From NCBI GenBank assembly GCA_004570955.1, contig SPPL01000004.1, positions 1 to 64,000 on the forward strand: a DNA stretch of 64,000 nt. The letters are read 5' to 3'. The stretch is from Jeotgalicoccus nanhaiensis. Lineage in GTDB: Bacteria > Bacillota > Bacilli > Staphylococcales > Salinicoccaceae. Positions 26,768 to 36,393 of this stretch are shown piece after piece (positions within the stretch are counted from its first letter, which is position 1; every line of letters starts with the position of its first letter). The translations under genes were made by a program, and so were the position numbers. A model generated the notes under the pieces. The model worked only from the letters and a program-made list of their open reading frames with translations, ran no database searches and was not told where the DNA came from.

Positions 26768-27973
26768 TCAAGCCTTCAAGGCAATAATTGACTGATAGCA
26801 TGCTGCCACCGGATGATAATCCGTTTTCGGCGGCGGACTTTTTACATGGCTGTAGCGTTCATTAGCCCGGTCGAGCAGCTGGTACCAGCCGCCGTATTTA
26901 TAATCGATAAAGTAATCTGAAGAATATTTAAACAGCCGATCGTAAAATTCCAGATAGTCTGTCTTGCCCGTTCTCTCAGCTAACAAGGCAGCAGCGGCAA
27001 TGGCTTCTGACATTACCCAGTAGTTCTTATCAGTGTCGATGACGTCGCACTCCGGTGACAGGGCAAAATATATGCCGCCGTATTCTTTGTCAAAGCCGAG
27101 ATCCCATCCTTTTTGAAACAGTGCTTCTGCCCTTTCTTTCATCCAGGGTTCCGATTTATAACGGTCGATCCACATCAGCATCTTGCTCCATTCAAACTGG
27201 TGTCCCGGGATAAAACCGTAGGGCCGGAATTCATCTTTGGTGTTGTTCTTATTAAATTCAAAATCCGGCTGCCAGTCCGGTGTGTAATTTTCCCACACAA
27301 GACCGCCGGAGCGCTCTGCCAGTTTACCTGACACTGCTTTTGCCAGCGTATGAGCTTTATCTAAATACTTTTCTTCTCCGGTCGCTTCGTAGGCAGTCAG
27401 CATAGCTTCGCACATATGCATATTCGGGTTTTGCCCCCGGTAGGATGAAAGTTCTGTCCATGCCGCATCCCACTCATCTTTATAAAGATTATGTTCCGAA
27501 TCCCAAAAATGTGTCTCCACTACTTCATAGACATTTTCAAGGACCTCTTTTGCTTCTTCGACACCAGCCTTCAAGGCTATAGACGATGCGAGCAGAACAA
27601 AAGCATGGCCGTAGGCCATCTTCGACGTATTTTCCGGCTCAGTGCCGTTCAATTCAAAGAAATAACCGTTATTTTCTTTATCGAGATGATGATTATTTAA
27701 AAAACGAATGCCGTGGCGGGCAGCTTCCTGGCACCAGGCCGGACCGTCCAGAAGCCCGCCGATACTGAAAATATAAATATACCTGCTTGTAGCGACCAAA
27801 TGTTTTGTCGTCGTATCATTGATCGAGCCGTCGTCTAAAAAACCGTTAATATAACCACCCTTGTCATGATCGATACAGGCGGGATAATAAAAGTCGAGAA
27901 TGCTGAATACGTGCTTTTTCAAGTCTTCTGTATTTCGAAAATCAAGTGGTGTGCCGCCCTTTGAATGTGCCAT
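26768..27973 (-). CDS. AGE-family sugar epimerase/isomerase
   Basis: A 401-aa (alpha/alpha)6-barrel protein of the N-acylglucosamine 2-epimerase superfamily. Conserved catalytic regions are RHGIRFLNNHHLD, GHAFVLLASSIAL, GHQFEWSKMLMW and the C-terminal YHPVAACYQSI, which supply the family's histidines. Members epimerise or isomerise GlcNAc, mannose, cellobiose or related sugars; the substrate is not clear here. GGGAGG lies about 9 nt before ATG. It appears to be transcribed alone. Confidence 0.85.
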   Translation of the reverse strand: MAHSKGGTPLDFRNTEDLKKHVFSILDFYYPACIDHDKGGYINGFLDDGSINDTTTKHLVATSRYIYIFSIGGLLDGPAWCQEAARHGIRFLNNHHLDKENNGYFFELNGTEPENTSKMAYGHAFVLLASSIALKAGVEEAKEVLENVYEVVETHFWDSEHNLYKDEWDAAWTELSSYRGQNPNMHMCEAMLTAYEATGEEKYLDKAHTLAKAVSGKLAERSGGLVWENYTPDWQPDFEFNKNNTKDEFRPYGFIPGHQFEWSKMLMWIDRYKSEPWMKERAEALFQKGWDLGFDKEYGGIYFALSPECDVIDTDKNYWVMSEAIAAAALLAERTGKTDYLEFYDRLFKYSSDYFIDYKYGGWYQLLDRANERYSHVKSPPPKTDYHPVAACYQSIIALKA

Positions 27974-28026
27974 GCAAATCCTCCCTTTAAATCATTTTAA
28001 CTTTATGGAGACTGTAAAACCTTCCT

Positions 28027-28905
28027 TTAAGTCGTCATAAACTGCCCCCCGTTGACGTGAATAAATTGACCCGTCATATAAGCGGAACCTTCAGACGCAA
28101 GTAAAATATACGGTTCCACCAGATCCGCCGGCTGTCCCGGGCGGCCGAGCGGTGTTGCGACTCCGAATGACTCCTGCATTTCTTCTGTCATTGTGGCAGG
28201 AATTAAAGGCGTCCAAATCGGTCCCGGCGCCACGCCGTTCACGCGGATGGCTTTTTCAGCAAGTTCTTTAGCAACCGAGCGTACAAATCCGACGATGGCG
28301 CCTTTTGTAGAGCTGTAATCAATCAAGGCATCATGACCGATATACGGATTGACCGAAGTTGTATAAATCAGACTATCTCCTGCGTTTAAATGAGGCAGTG
28401 CTGCCTTCGTAAAATGCACCATACTGAAAAAGTTCACATCAAAGGTGTGTTTAAACTGCTCAATACTAATATCCTCAATACCATTTTTAACTTCCTGGCG
28501 GGCTGCATTATTAACGAGAATGTTCAGCTTGCCGTGCGCTTTAATCACATCATCTACGACCTGGAAACAGAACGCTTCGTCTGCGATATCTCCCGGGTGC
28601 AGCGTACATTTGACACCTTCCTGTTCGATACGCGCTTTGGTCTCTTCAGCATCTTCATGTTCATCAAGATAGGAAATCGCTATATCAGCACCTTCTTTAG
28701 CATAGCCGACAGCTACTGCTCTGCCGATTCCGCTGTCTCCGCCGGTAATTAAGGCGACTCTGCCCTTCAGCTTGCCGGAACCCACATGGCTTTCCAGTTC
28801 ATAAATAGGCTCCGGAGTCATCTCACTCTCAATTCCGGGCTGTCTATTCTGTATTTGCGGAGTAATTCCTTCGGATAATTTGGTCTGTTTTTCTAATTCA
28901 CTCAT
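28027..28905 (-). CDS. Short-chain dehydrogenase/reductase
   Basis: A 292-aa SDR of the YhxC/YhdF group with a roughly 40-residue N-terminal extension. NAD(P) binding: TGGDSGIGRAVAVG (about 53-66) and NNAARQ (about 133-138). The catalytic Ser-Tyr-Lys lie in TTSVN and DYSSTKGA. The C-terminal VNGGQFMTT is typical. The ATG at 28905 has AGGAGG 8 nt upstream; the GTG at 28911 is too close to it. The group is often general-stress related; the substrate is unknown. Confidence 0.88.
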   Translation of the reverse strand: MSELEKQTKLSEGITPQIQNRQPGIESEMTPEPIYELESHVGSGKLKGRVALITGGDSGIGRAVAVGYAKEGADIAISYLDEHEDAEETKARIEQEGVKCTLHPGDIADEAFCFQVVDDVIKAHGKLNILVNNAARQEVKNGIEDISIEQFKHTFDVNFFSMVHFTKAALPHLNAGDSLIYTTSVNPYIGHDALIDYSSTKGAIVGFVRSVAKELAEKAIRVNGVAPGPIWTPLIPATMTEEMQESFGVATPLGRPGQPADLVEPYILLASEGSAYMTGQFIHVNGGQFMTT

Positions 28906-29017
28906 TTCCACAACCTCCTGAATTTTCTTTAACCATTACATTTCTGTATTTACCACCCGACTAAGACCCGCAAACTGAAACTGAATATATAAGTGCTTAA
29001 ATTTCATCAATAAAACA

Positions 29018-29052
29018 AAAAAAGAGCACCCAACTTTATGGGTGCTCTTTTC
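29018..29052 (-). terminator. Terminator of infC-rpmI-rplT
   Basis: AAAAGAGCACCC / GGGTGCTCTTTT stem of 12 bp followed by a T-tract on the minus strand. Confidence 0.88.
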
Positions 29053-29066
29053 AAATTAAAGCAGTA

Positions 29067-29426
29067 TTAGTTATTTAAAGCTTTTTTAGCCTGTTCTACG
29101 ATTTGACCGAAAGCAGCGTCGTCAGCGATAGCAATTTCAGAAAGCATTTTTCTGTTGATATCGATGCCTGCAACTTTAAGTCCGTTCATCAGACGGCTGT
29201 AGCTGATGTCGTGCTGACGTGCAGCAGCGTTGATACGTGAGATCCATAATTTACGGAATTCACGTTTTTTCTGTTTACGGTCACGGTATGCGTACTGACC
29301 TGATTTCATTACAGCTTGTTTAGCTGTTCTATATAAAGTGCTCTTAGCACCAAAATAACCTTTTGCCTGTTTTAATACTTTTTTACGTCTCTTGCGAGAT
29401 GTTAATCCATTTTTTACGCGAGCCAT
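29067..29426 (-). CDS. rplT: 50S ribosomal protein L20
   Basis: A 119-aa L20, a 23S rRNA-binding protein needed early in 50S assembly. The basic N terminus ([20 protein letters not shown]) and central [16 protein letters not shown] are diagnostic. It is the last gene of the infC operon; in Firmicutes L20 represses this operon through the leader RNA, and such a leader is present at 30215-30380. Confidence 0.98.
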   Translation of the reverse strand: MARVKNGLTSRKRRKKVLKQAKGYFGAKSTLYRTAKQAVMKSGQYAYRDRKQKKREFRKLWISRINAAARQHDISYSRLMNGLKVAGIDINRKMLSEIAIADDAAFGQIVEQAKKALNN

Positions 29427-29446
29427 TTCTAACTCCTCCTTTTATA

Positions 29447-29650
29447 TTATTTAGCAGATTTAGCTAATAAGTGAACTAATCTTCTTGCATCTGATTTAGC
29501 AACTAAAGCTGATCCTCTTAATTGGCGTTTCTGTTTAGTAGTTTTGTTAGCGAATAAGTGGCTAGTAAACGCTTGTGAGCGTTTGAATTTGCCTGTACCA
29601 GTTTTTTTAACTCGTTTAGCATAACCTTTATGCGTCTTCATTTTTGGCAT
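29447..29650 (-). CDS. rpmI: 50S ribosomal protein L35
   Basis: A 67-aa L35, small and basic. The signature [21 protein letters not shown] is at the N terminus, and the C-terminal part has the [10 protein letters not shown] motif. It lies 22 bp after infC and 20 bp before rplT. Confidence 0.97.
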   Translation of the reverse strand: MPKMKTHKGYAKRVKKTGTGKFKRSQAFTSHLFANKTTKQKRQLRGSALVAKSDARRLVHLLAKSAK

Positions 29651-29672
29651 GATAAAGTCCTCCGATTAATTG

Positions 29673-30194
29673 TTATTTTTTCTCTGCAAGCGGTGCAACG
29701 ACCAGGAACATGGAACGTCCTTCCATCTTCGGTCTCTGTTCAATCTGGCCATCTTCTTTCAGAGCTTCAGCGAAACGCTCAAGCACCTTGCGTCCGATTT
29801 CTTTGTGCGTAATTGCACGGCCTTTAAAGCGAATAGAGACTTTAACCTTGTCTTCTTTAGCAAGGAATTTCTTAGCATGGCCTAACTTAGTGTTAAAGTC
29901 ATGCTCTTCGATTGTCGGTGACAAACGAATTTCTTTAAGGTTAATTACCTTTTGTTTCTTACGAGCTTCTTTATCTTTCTTTTGCTGCTCGTACTTGTAC
30001 TTACCGTAATCCATAATACGTGCAACAGGCGGTTTAGCATTTGGTGCAACAAGCACTACATCCAAGTTGGCATTCTCTGCCAGCTCAATTGCATCTCTCG
30101 TTGCTTTAATACCCAGCTGTGAACCATCTTCTCCGATTAAACGAACTTCTTTTGCGCGAATACGATTATTGATCAATGTCTGATCTTTAGCTAT
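29673..30194 (-). CDS. infC: Translation initiation factor IF-3 (AUA start)
   Basis: A 173-aa IF-3, which binds the 30S subunit and proofreads start codons. The N domain has [13 protein letters not shown], the linker is lysine-rich, and the C domain has [16 protein letters not shown]. There is no ATG, GTG or TTG at the right place: GGAGGTG lies 6 nt before ATA, which gives the family-typical N terminus [10 protein letters not shown]. Longer frames to 30272 run through the leader terminator. A rare start codon is known to make infC self-limiting, because IF-3 rejects non-AUG starts. Confidence 0.93.
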   Translation of the reverse strand: MAKDQTLINNRIRAKEVRLIGEDGSQLGIKATRDAIELAENANLDVVLVAPNAKPPVARIMDYGKYKYEQQKKDKEARKKQKVINLKEIRLSPTIEEHDFNTKLGHAKKFLAKEDKVKVSIRFKGRAITHKEIGRKVLERFAEALKEDGQIEQRPKMEGRSMFLVVAPLAEKK

Positions 30195-30214
30195 GTTTAG
30201 CACCTCCAGAATAT

Positions 30215-30370
30215 TTAACGAACAAAAAAGGCGAATGCATTGCTGCACCCGCCTAAGAAGTTGCAGGCGCAATAGTTACTGCGTCTGCATTTCCCCATTT
30301 ACCCGGTCACTCAAAGCGTTTGCGGGTGTGAAGCGGGAGCTCCAACTTGTCCGTTTCTTTCAACTCTTAA
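30215..30370 (-). promoter_or_regulatory. L20-type leader of infC-rpmI-rplT
   Basis: The minus-strand leader contains a G+C-rich structured segment and ends in a terminator hairpin (GGCGGGTGCAGC...GCATTCGCC then TTTTTTG, about 30226-30256) 30-60 nt before infC. Its position matches the Firmicutes L20 leader, where L20 binding favours termination. I could not fold the whole RNA. Confidence 0.75.
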
Positions 30371-30371
30371 T

Positions 30372-30400
30372 ACTATACAGCATTAAGTCATCTTTGTCAA
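30372..30400 (-). promoter_or_regulatory. Promoter of the infC operon
   Basis: A consensus -35 TTGACA and -10 TATAGT with 17-bp spacing sit in the 30-bp gap just after the thrS stop. Confidence 0.8.
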
Positions 30401-30402
30401 AC

Positions 30403-32334
30403 TTATTTTTTCAGTCTGATTTCATCGATTAAGTTCCACAGGAATTCTTCCTTGTCAAAGCTCTCCTGTTTCTCTTCACCGTACTTGCGGACGTTGACGA
30501 GTGATTCGTCTTTTTCTTTATCGCCGACAACGACCTGGTACTTAATTTTCTTCATTTGAGCTTCGCGGATCTTGTAGCCCATCTTCTCGTTGCGGTCATC
30601 GATATGCACGCGGATGCCCTGGCTCTTCATTTCATCGTAGATTTCACGGGCATAGTCATAATGCAGGTCGACGTTGACCGGAATGATTTCCACCTGCTGC
30701 GGCGCGAGCCATAACGGGAAGTTTCCTTTATATTCTTCAGTTAAGAAGGCAACGAAACGTTCCATTGTAGAAACAACTCCGCGGTGAATAACGACCGGAC
30801 GGTGTTCCTCGCCATCTTTGCCGACATAAGTTAAGTCGAAACGTTCAGGCAGCAGGAAGTCGAGCTGTACAGTCGATAAAGTTTCCTCTTTGCCGAGCGC
30901 TGTTTTAACCTGGACGTCCAGTTTCGGTCCGTAGAAGGCCGCTTCGCCTTCTTCTTCTTCGTATTCAAGACCCATTTCATCAACAGCATCTTTCAGCATG
31001 CTTTCAGCGCGCTGCCACATGTCATCGTCGTCGAAGTATTTTTCTGTGTCTTCAGGGTCGCGGTAGCTTAAACGGAATCTGTAGTCGTTGAGACCGAAGT
31101 CCTTGTACACTTCCTGAATCAGTTCCACGACACGGATTAGTTCTTCTTTAATCTGATCCGGGCGGACGAAAACGTGTGCATCGTTTAAAACCATGCCGCG
31201 TACGCGCTGCAGTCCGCTGACTGCCCCGCTCGCCTCGTAGCGGTGCATCATGCCGAGTTCTGCGATCCTGATCGGCAGTTCGCGGTAGGAATGGCGTTCG
31301 TTTTTATAAATCATCATGTGGTGCGGGCAGTTCATCGGACGGAGCACAAGCTCTTCGTTGCCGATTTTCATCGGCGGGAACATATCGTCCTGGTAGTGAT
31401 CGGAATGTCCGCTTGTTTTATAAAGATTTGTGTTCGCCATGATCGGTGTGTAAACGTGGTTGTAGCCGAGCGCTACTTCTTTATCTACTATATAACGTTC
31501 GATTTCGCGGCGGATTGTCGCACCGTTCGGCAGCCATAACGGCAGGCCTGCACCGATCAGCTGATTGTTTTCAAACAGCTTCATCTCTTTACCGATTTTG
31601 CGGTGGTCGCGCTCGCGGCGTTCTTCAAGCAGCTCCATGTAAGCTGCAAGTTCTTTTTTATCAAAGAAGGCTGTACCGTAAATGCGCTGGAGCATCTTGT
31701 TGTCCGAGTCGCCGCGCCAGTATGCACCGGCAGCCGATAACAGTTTAAAGACTTTAATTTTGGATGTTCTCGGCACGTGTACGCCGCGGCAGAGGTCCGT
31801 AAATTCGCCCTGAGTATAGACAGTCACCTGTTCATCTTCCGGAATTGCTTCGATTAATTCCTGTTTATAAGGATCGTCTGCAAATAATTCTTTCGCTTCA
31901 TCCCGTGACAGCACGCGTCTTTCGATTTCGATATTTTCATCGACAATGCGCTTCATTTCTTTTTCTATTTTAGGGAAATCTTCTGAAGAGATGTTTTCTT
32001 CGATATCAAAGTCGTAGTAGAATCCTTCTTCAATGACCGGACCTACACCGAAATGAACGTTGCCGTAAAGGCGTTTTAGCGCCTGGGCCATTAAGTGGGC
32101 AGTCGAGTGGCGCAGGATTTCCAGGCCTTCTTCGCTTTTATTTGTAATTAATTCAACTTCACTGTCAGTTTCGAGCGGACGTGTTAAATCGTAGAGCTCT
32201 CCGTCCACTTTCGCTGCAAGCGAAGCCTTTTTAAGTCCCGGGCTGATTGAGCCGGCAATTTCTTCCGTAGTGACGCCGAAATCAAATTCTTTTACGTTCC
32301 CGTCCGGGAATCTTACTTCGATTTTTTCAACCAT
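30403..32334 (-). CDS. thrS: Threonine-tRNA ligase
   Basis: A 643-aa class II synthetase. Domains: N-terminal TGS (about 1-64), editing domain with [11 protein letters not shown], the catalytic core with [11 protein letters not shown] and [20 protein letters not shown], and the C-terminal anticodon-binding domain (from about 535). The frame is open to 32478, but that extension translates the T-box. ATG at 32334 (MVEKIEV) has AAAGGATG 6-8 nt upstream and gives the usual length. Confidence 0.96.
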   Translation of the reverse strand: MVEKIEVRFPDGNVKEFDFGVTTEEIAGSISPGLKKASLAAKVDGELYDLTRPLETDSEVELITNKSEEGLEILRHSTAHLMAQALKRLYGNVHFGVGPVIEEGFYYDFDIEENISSEDFPKIEKEMKRIVDENIEIERRVLSRDEAKELFADDPYKQELIEAIPEDEQVTVYTQGEFTDLCRGVHVPRTSKIKVFKLLSAAGAYWRGDSDNKMLQRIYGTAFFDKKELAAYMELLEERRERDHRKIGKEMKLFENNQLIGAGLPLWLPNGATIRREIERYIVDKEVALGYNHVYTPIMANTNLYKTSGHSDHYQDDMFPPMKIGNEELVLRPMNCPHHMMIYKNERHSYRELPIRIAELGMMHRYEASGAVSGLQRVRGMVLNDAHVFVRPDQIKEELIRVVELIQEVYKDFGLNDYRFRLSYRDPEDTEKYFDDDDMWQRAESMLKDAVDEMGLEYEEEEGEAAFYGPKLDVQVKTALGKEETLSTVQLDFLLPERFDLTYVGKDGEEHRPVVIHRGVVSTMERFVAFLTEEYKGNFPLWLAPQQVEIIPVNVDLHYDYAREIYDEMKSQGIRVHIDDRNEKMGYKIREAQMKKIKYQVVVGDKEKDESLVNVRKYGEEKQESFDKEEFLWNLIDEIRLKK

Positions 32335-32371
32335 ACTAAACATCCTTTCAGTTTCCAAATTATTTTTAACA

Positions 32372-32610
32372 AGAAAAAAAGCCGTCCCTATTATAAAAAT
32401 AGGGGCGACTTTACCGCGGTACCACCCTGATTTACACAGACTTATCCCGTGCCTCAAGCTTTCGGGATAACGGTCCATCCGGCTTTCGATTAAAAAAGCA
32501 TCCGTGTTCAGGTAGTAACAATTCGCGGTTTATATGCATGTCTCAGCAAGTCATGCACTCTCTTCGATAAACTTTTTAAAATTGTCTTGTCCTTGGATTA
32601 TTAATGAAAT
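32372..32610 (-). promoter_or_regulatory. T-box riboswitch of thrS
   Basis: The T-box core AGGGTGGTACCGCGG (around 32414-32428) precedes a terminator (GTCCCTATT-type stem and T7, about 32377-32412). An ACT-ACC stretch at 32511-32516 offers either threonine codon as specifier; which is used cannot be settled by eye. Confidence 0.88.
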
Positions 32611-32618
32611 ATAGCTAT

Positions 32619-32647
32619 ATAGTACACGAACGATTCATATAAATCAA
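32619..32647 (-). promoter_or_regulatory. Promoter of thrS
   Basis: A -35 TTGATT and -10 TACTAT with 17-bp spacing precede the T-box leader. Confidence 0.6.
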
Positions 32648-32648
32648 G

Positions 32649-33569
32649 CTATATGTTTCTTAAATTATCACCGGTAAGTTCGACTTCTTCGCATAAGGCG
32701 CGGATTCTTTCAATCATGCGGAGCGCTTTTGTTTCTTCCTTGCCGTTTGTTTTCGTATAGCTGTAGCGGCCTTTAAGTTCATTAATTGCAAAGTTTGAGC
32801 TGATAAAGGTCGGCAGCTGCTCGACCATGCGGTAGTTTAAAATACTGACGATAACTTCATCCCTGCTCCAGGCAGTTACATCTTCCGCTCCAAGGTCATC
32901 GAGGATCAGCACTTCAGCATTTCTGATTGCATCGTAGCGCTCGTTTGTCGTGCCGTCGTTAAAGCCGGACTTTAAATCGCGCAGTATTTCAGGAACGTAG
33001 ATCATCATCGATGAAATCGACTTTTCTTTCAGTTCGTTTGCAATACAGCCGAGTATATAAGATTTACCGATGCCGAACTCGCCGTGTATATACAGCCCGC
33101 GAAAGTCTTCGCCGCGCGCAATTTTATCTGCTTTCTGAATAGCATTTTTTAAAATATCCCGGCGGCCGTCATTTAAGAAAATCGTATCGAAAGTCGCTTC
33201 ACGCACATCCCGCGGAATATGAAAGCTCTGTATCAGACTTTCCCGTTTTAAGAACTCCTCGTGTTTTGCTTTGATCGGACATTTGGTATAAATCATGTTA
33301 AACCGGCCCTGGCGGATATCGAGATTTATAATAAAGCCGTCCGGATGGCTCAGGCATTTACCCTCTCCCGCCGGTTCGCATTCAGCCGGCTGATTTATAT
33401 AATGTTTTAAAATCATCAGATCATTTTGAATCATGGAGCGGGTAACTTTACCTTCATGTGCCTCCATAAAGGCCTTCATCTTCGGATGATTAATAATTTC
33501 GTTATAAATACGTTCGTTATTCTCCGCTATTCTGCTGGAATTTTTAACGAAACTGCTGATCGGTTCCAT
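32649..33569 (-). CDS. dnaI: Primosomal protein DnaI, helicase loader
   Basis: A 306-aa AAA+ ATPase that loads the replicative helicase DnaC at oriC and at restart. The N-terminal helicase-binding domain (about 1-130) includes the CLSHPDG and TKCPIK segments that may hold zinc. Walker A is GEFGIGKSY (about 165-173) and Walker B is VLILDDLGAED. It follows dnaB by 8 bp, the standard dnaB-dnaI pair. Confidence 0.94.
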   Translation of the reverse strand: MEPISSFVKNSSRIAENNERIYNEIINHPKMKAFMEAHEGKVTRSMIQNDLMILKHYINQPAECEPAGEGKCLSHPDGFIINLDIRQGRFNMIYTKCPIKAKHEEFLKRESLIQSFHIPRDVREATFDTIFLNDGRRDILKNAIQKADKIARGEDFRGLYIHGEFGIGKSYILGCIANELKEKSISSMMIYVPEILRDLKSGFNDGTTNERYDAIRNAEVLILDDLGAEDVTAWSRDEVIVSILNYRMVEQLPTFISSNFAINELKGRYSYTKTNGKEETKALRMIERIRALCEEVELTGDNLRNI

Positions 33570-33577
33570 CGCCTCAC

Positions 33578-34918
33578 CTAATTTTCTCTAAATTTATTAA
33601 TCAGTTTGCTGAAGTCTTCATCATCTTTCAGCGTTTTCATCGGTTCACCGGTTTTCTTCGTATTCTTAGTCTTAGAGGTTCCTTGCCGGTTTTCTTTTCT
33701 GCTTGTCTTCTCTTTCAGCCAGGCCGGCTGTTCCTCACCAGGACCTGCGTATTTAAACTGGCGTTTCCGACGTTTTTCTTCCTGGGCTTCACGGAATTCC
33801 ATAATCGACTGATACGCTTCCGCTGCTGTGCGGTAACCTTCTTTTTCCCAGTTTTCCGCGATGGTCATCACGTATCTGAGCGGCAGATCGCCCTCTTTCA
33901 TCTGAATAGCATACTCCAGCAGCACGTTCAGCACGCCGTTTTCAAGGCCGGTTTTAACAATTAATTCCGTCACGACTTTTAAATCGTTTTCCGAAGGTTT
34001 GTAATTTCTGAGGTCGTTAATTCTGTCGAGCGGACTCACCTTGTCGAGGCTGTCGAGATACGATTCATCACCGGAAGGTCTTACTGCTTCTTCAGCTGTT
34101 GTAAAACTCGGAATAACTTCCCCGTATTCTTTCTGATAGTATTTGCGGGCTTCGGTTTTTAAGCGCTCTTTATCGATTCCGAACTGAGGACTCGATGACT
34201 GCAGCAGAATCTGCTTAATATCATATGCATTTAATTTAAACAGCTGGCTCAGCTGCACGACAAGTTTTTTAACTTCCTTTGTAAAAAACTGCTTATCGAT
34301 GCGCGTCCCCTTCAAGTGTGTATACAGCACTTCGAAATCAAAATCATCGAGGTCAATCGACGGTCCCCGGGAGACGTCATTCTGTTTAAAGTGCTCATCC
34401 GGTGTACGGAATTTCGCATCTCTCGCGTGGTAGAACACCTCGGTGAATTTCTTCGTTACCTCGGTCAGGTCACCGGGCAGTTCCGGATAGATAAGACGGT
34501 CTTTTTTATCGTTGAATTTAGCAGAGCCGACCTGTGAGTATAAATACATGGACAGCATGGGATCTTTGAAGTACATCTCCGGAGTGAGCGGCTGCAGCAG
34601 TCTGTAGACAAAGAGATCATCGTGTTCTTTATTCGATACATAAGTGCGCACGAGTCCGATGGCTTCGAGCTTATCGAGCGACGTTTCAAAATCCGATAAG
34701 TTCAGCGACAGCTCGTCCATCAGCTCACGATGAAAACGGACAGCAAGCTTATCGTATACTTTTGTCGATTCAAACAAATACAGATAGATACCGAAGGCTT
34801 CAGTGCCGATAACCGGTAAATATAAGGCGTTCAGCACTTCGTAATTATCGTCGGATAAGGTACCCGGCTGGTAAACGATAAACTCCGTATTCGGTTTTAA
34901 ACGTTCATTAAATTTCAT
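33578..34918 (-). CDS. dnaB: Replication initiation/membrane attachment protein DnaB
   Basis: A 446-aa Firmicutes DnaB (not the helicase), which with DnaD and DnaI loads the helicase and links the origin to the membrane. The N-terminal winged-helix region and the C-terminal DnaB/DnaD-type YxxxI segment (NWEKEGYRTAAEAYQSI, about 353-369) are visible. A low-complexity basic tail follows. It starts 1 bp after the nrdR stop, so the two are translationally coupled. Confidence 0.92.
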   Translation of the reverse strand: MKFNERLKPNTEFIVYQPGTLSDDNYEVLNALYLPVIGTEAFGIYLYLFESTKVYDKLAVRFHRELMDELSLNLSDFETSLDKLEAIGLVRTYVSNKEHDDLFVYRLLQPLTPEMYFKDPMLSMYLYSQVGSAKFNDKKDRLIYPELPGDLTEVTKKFTEVFYHARDAKFRTPDEHFKQNDVSRGPSIDLDDFDFEVLYTHLKGTRIDKQFFTKEVKKLVVQLSQLFKLNAYDIKQILLQSSSPQFGIDKERLKTEARKYYQKEYGEVIPSFTTAEEAVRPSGDESYLDSLDKVSPLDRINDLRNYKPSENDLKVVTELIVKTGLENGVLNVLLEYAIQMKEGDLPLRYVMTIAENWEKEGYRTAAEAYQSIMEFREAQEEKRRKRQFKYAGPGEEQPAWLKEKTSRKENRQGTSKTKNTKKTGEPMKTLKDDEDFSKLINKFREN

Positions 34919-34919
34919 T

Positions 34920-35378
34920 TTACGCCTTACCTTTTTCTAGATTTTGGAGGATATCCATCAGCTGATCGATATCTTTAAATTCTCTGTACACAGATGCAAA
35001 ACGCACGTATGCTACCTGATCGAGAGTAATTAATTCTTTCATAACGGATTCGCCGATATCGTTCGAGGAAATTTCAGCCTTGTTTAAATTCCGTAAAGCA
35101 GCTTCCACGTTATCCGCGCGCTTTTCAATTTCATCATAAGGAATCGTCCGTTTTTCACAAGCTTTTAAAAGGCCGTCAAGCACCTTCGATCTGTCGAACA
35201 CTTCGCGTGTTCCGTCTTTTTTTATAACGACAAGGGGTGACAGTTCAATCCGTTCAAACGTTGTAAAACGCGTTGCGCAATCTTCGCATTCCCGGCGTCT
35301 CCGAATCGCATTCATCTCATCCGCATGACGCGAATCCACCACTTTTGAATTCGTATGCTGACACTTTGGACATCTCAT
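34920..35378 (-). CDS. nrdR: NrdR transcriptional repressor
   Basis: A 152-aa repressor of ribonucleotide reductase genes. The N-terminal zinc ribbon uses C3, C6, C31 and C34 (MRCPKCQ ... [13 protein letters not shown]) and is followed by an ATP-cone (about 49-139) that senses ATP/dATP. GAGGTG lies about 8 nt before ATG. It heads the nrdR-dnaB-dnaI operon. Confidence 0.96.
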   Translation of the reverse strand: MRCPKCQHTNSKVVDSRHADEMNAIRRRRECEDCATRFTTFERIELSPLVVIKKDGTREVFDRSKVLDGLLKACEKRTIPYDEIEKRADNVEAALRNLNKAEISSNDIGESVMKELITLDQVAYVRFASVYREFKDIDQLMDILQNLEKGKA

Positions 35379-35416
35379 ATGATGTTCACCTCATTTGTAA
35401 TAGATTAGTTTCAATT

Positions 35417-35425
35417 ATTATAACA
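35417..35425 (-). promoter_or_regulatory. Extended -10 promoter of nrdR
   Basis: TGTTATAAT forms an extended -10 (TGnTATAAT) about 40 bp upstream of the nrdR ATG; no good -35 is visible. Confidence 0.5.
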
Positions 35426-35479
35426 CCGAAAGCAAGAAACATAAAAAAGAAAGCGGATTGGGCGGTGGAGGCCGGCTGT

Positions 35480-35805
35480 CTGGTCATTGTGGGAATCACA
35501 GTGACGGAGTAGCCGCTTTGTCACGTCATTGTGGAAGGCACAGTGACGGAGTAAACGATCTGTCCCGTCATTGTGGAAATCACAGTGACGGAGTAAACGT
35601 CTTGTCCCGTCATTGTAGGAGGCACAGTGACGGAGTAAACGTCTTGTCCCGTCATTGTGGAAGGCACAGTGATGGAGTAGCCGCCCTATCCCGTCATTGT
35701 CACTTTCACAGTGGCGCGCTGGACACCTTACTGTGCCATTGTCACATCCACAATGGCGCGCTGGACGCTTTACCGTGCCATTGTCACATCCACAATGGCG
35801 CGCCG
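35480..35805 (+). repeat. Tandem array D: eight 42-bp hairpin units
   Basis: Units are anchored at 35483, 35525, 35567, 35609, 35651, 35693, 35735 and 35777, exactly 42 bp apart. The first five have stems GTCATTGT/ACAGTGAC (or TGAT), with loops such as GGAAATC. The last two have GCCATTGT/ACAATGGC with loop CACATCC. The sixth is a hybrid (CCGTCATTGT...ACAGTGGCGC). Both halves of the stem change together between types, preserving pairing. It lies between the hmoB-like terminator and the nrdR promoter. Confidence 0.9.
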
Positions 35806-35827
35806 TCTCAATCGCCATCCACCCCTC

Positions 35828-35879
35828 ATCAAAAAAAAACAGTCCCGCCACCTCAAAGTAAGAGGTGTCACGACTGTTT
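35828..35879 (-). terminator. Terminator of the ABM-domain gene
   Basis: A long interrupted stem (AACAGTC...CACCTC / GAGGTG...GACTGTT) is followed by a run of nine T on the minus strand. Confidence 0.85.
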
Positions 35880-35891
35880 CATACAAAAAGT

Positions 35892-36311
35892 TTAGCCTTC
35901 GACGCTGAAGTTTTCACGTACCGGCATTGCTTCCAAGTAATCGCTGCCTTCGGATTTTACACGCTGTTCTTTTTTAACGTGCGAGTTCTGGAAGGCTTCC
36001 GATTCCACCCAGGCTGTAAAGTCTTCTGTTGTCTGCCAGCCTGTCAGCACCGACATTTTGTTGTCTTTTTTTATCAGCATAAAGCCCTGAAAGCCGTCGT
36101 ACTGGTCGACATTGCCTTTCCGGCCTTTAAATCTTTTAATCATTTCTTTAATATATTCTTCTTTGACGATAAAGTTATTCGTCGCAATATGTCCGGCGCC
36201 TGCAAGGTCCCCGTCGTGAATAATCACATCGTATTCTTCGCCTTTGTATGATGCTGTTTCGCCGTTGATAAGCAAATCTGTACTTTGTCCTTCTTTATTT
36301 ACTAATTTCAT
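35892..36311 (-). CDS. Antibiotic-biosynthesis-monooxygenase-domain protein (HmoB-like)
   Basis: A 139-aa protein with a C-terminal dimeric alpha-beta barrel (ABM) domain: NNFIVKEEYIKEMIKRFKGR, QYDGFQGFML, LTGWQTTEDFTAWVESEAF and a C-terminal strand. The layout, with a roughly 50-residue N-terminal extension, resembles B. subtilis HmoB haem monooxygenase and the staphylococcal TRAP protein. Haem degradation is therefore possible but not shown. It lies just after gapB and has its own terminator. Confidence 0.75.
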   Translation of the reverse strand: MKLVNKEGQSTDLLINGETASYKGEEYDVIIHDGDLAGAGHIATNNFIVKEEYIKEMIKRFKGRKGNVDQYDGFQGFMLIKKDNKMSVLTGWQTTEDFTAWVESEAFQNSHVKKEQRVKSEGSDYLEAMPVRENFSVEG

Positions 36312-36351
36312 GCCAGCACTCCTTCGTTCATATTGTTAATTTTATTGTATC

Positions 36352-36380
36352 AAAAAAGAGGATAGCATCAACTATCCTCC
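36352..36380 (-). terminator. Terminator of gapB
   Basis: GAGGATAG / CTATCCTC stem with a 6-nt loop is followed by TTTTTTG on the minus strand. Confidence 0.82.
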
Positions 36381-36393
36381 TGTGACTGTATTG

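Noticed and set aside
30195-30272. N-terminal extension of IF-3 starting at 30272
   Set aside because: It overlaps the leader terminator and the ribosome site; no homology to IF-3.
32335-32478. N-terminal extension of ThrS
   Set aside because: This stretch encodes the T-box antiterminator and terminator; the ATG at 32334 fits family length.
35411-35908. Frames of about 145 codons over array D, and similar ones over array C (25349-25708)
   Set aside because: 42-bp units also keep frames open; translated repeats have no plausible start signals.
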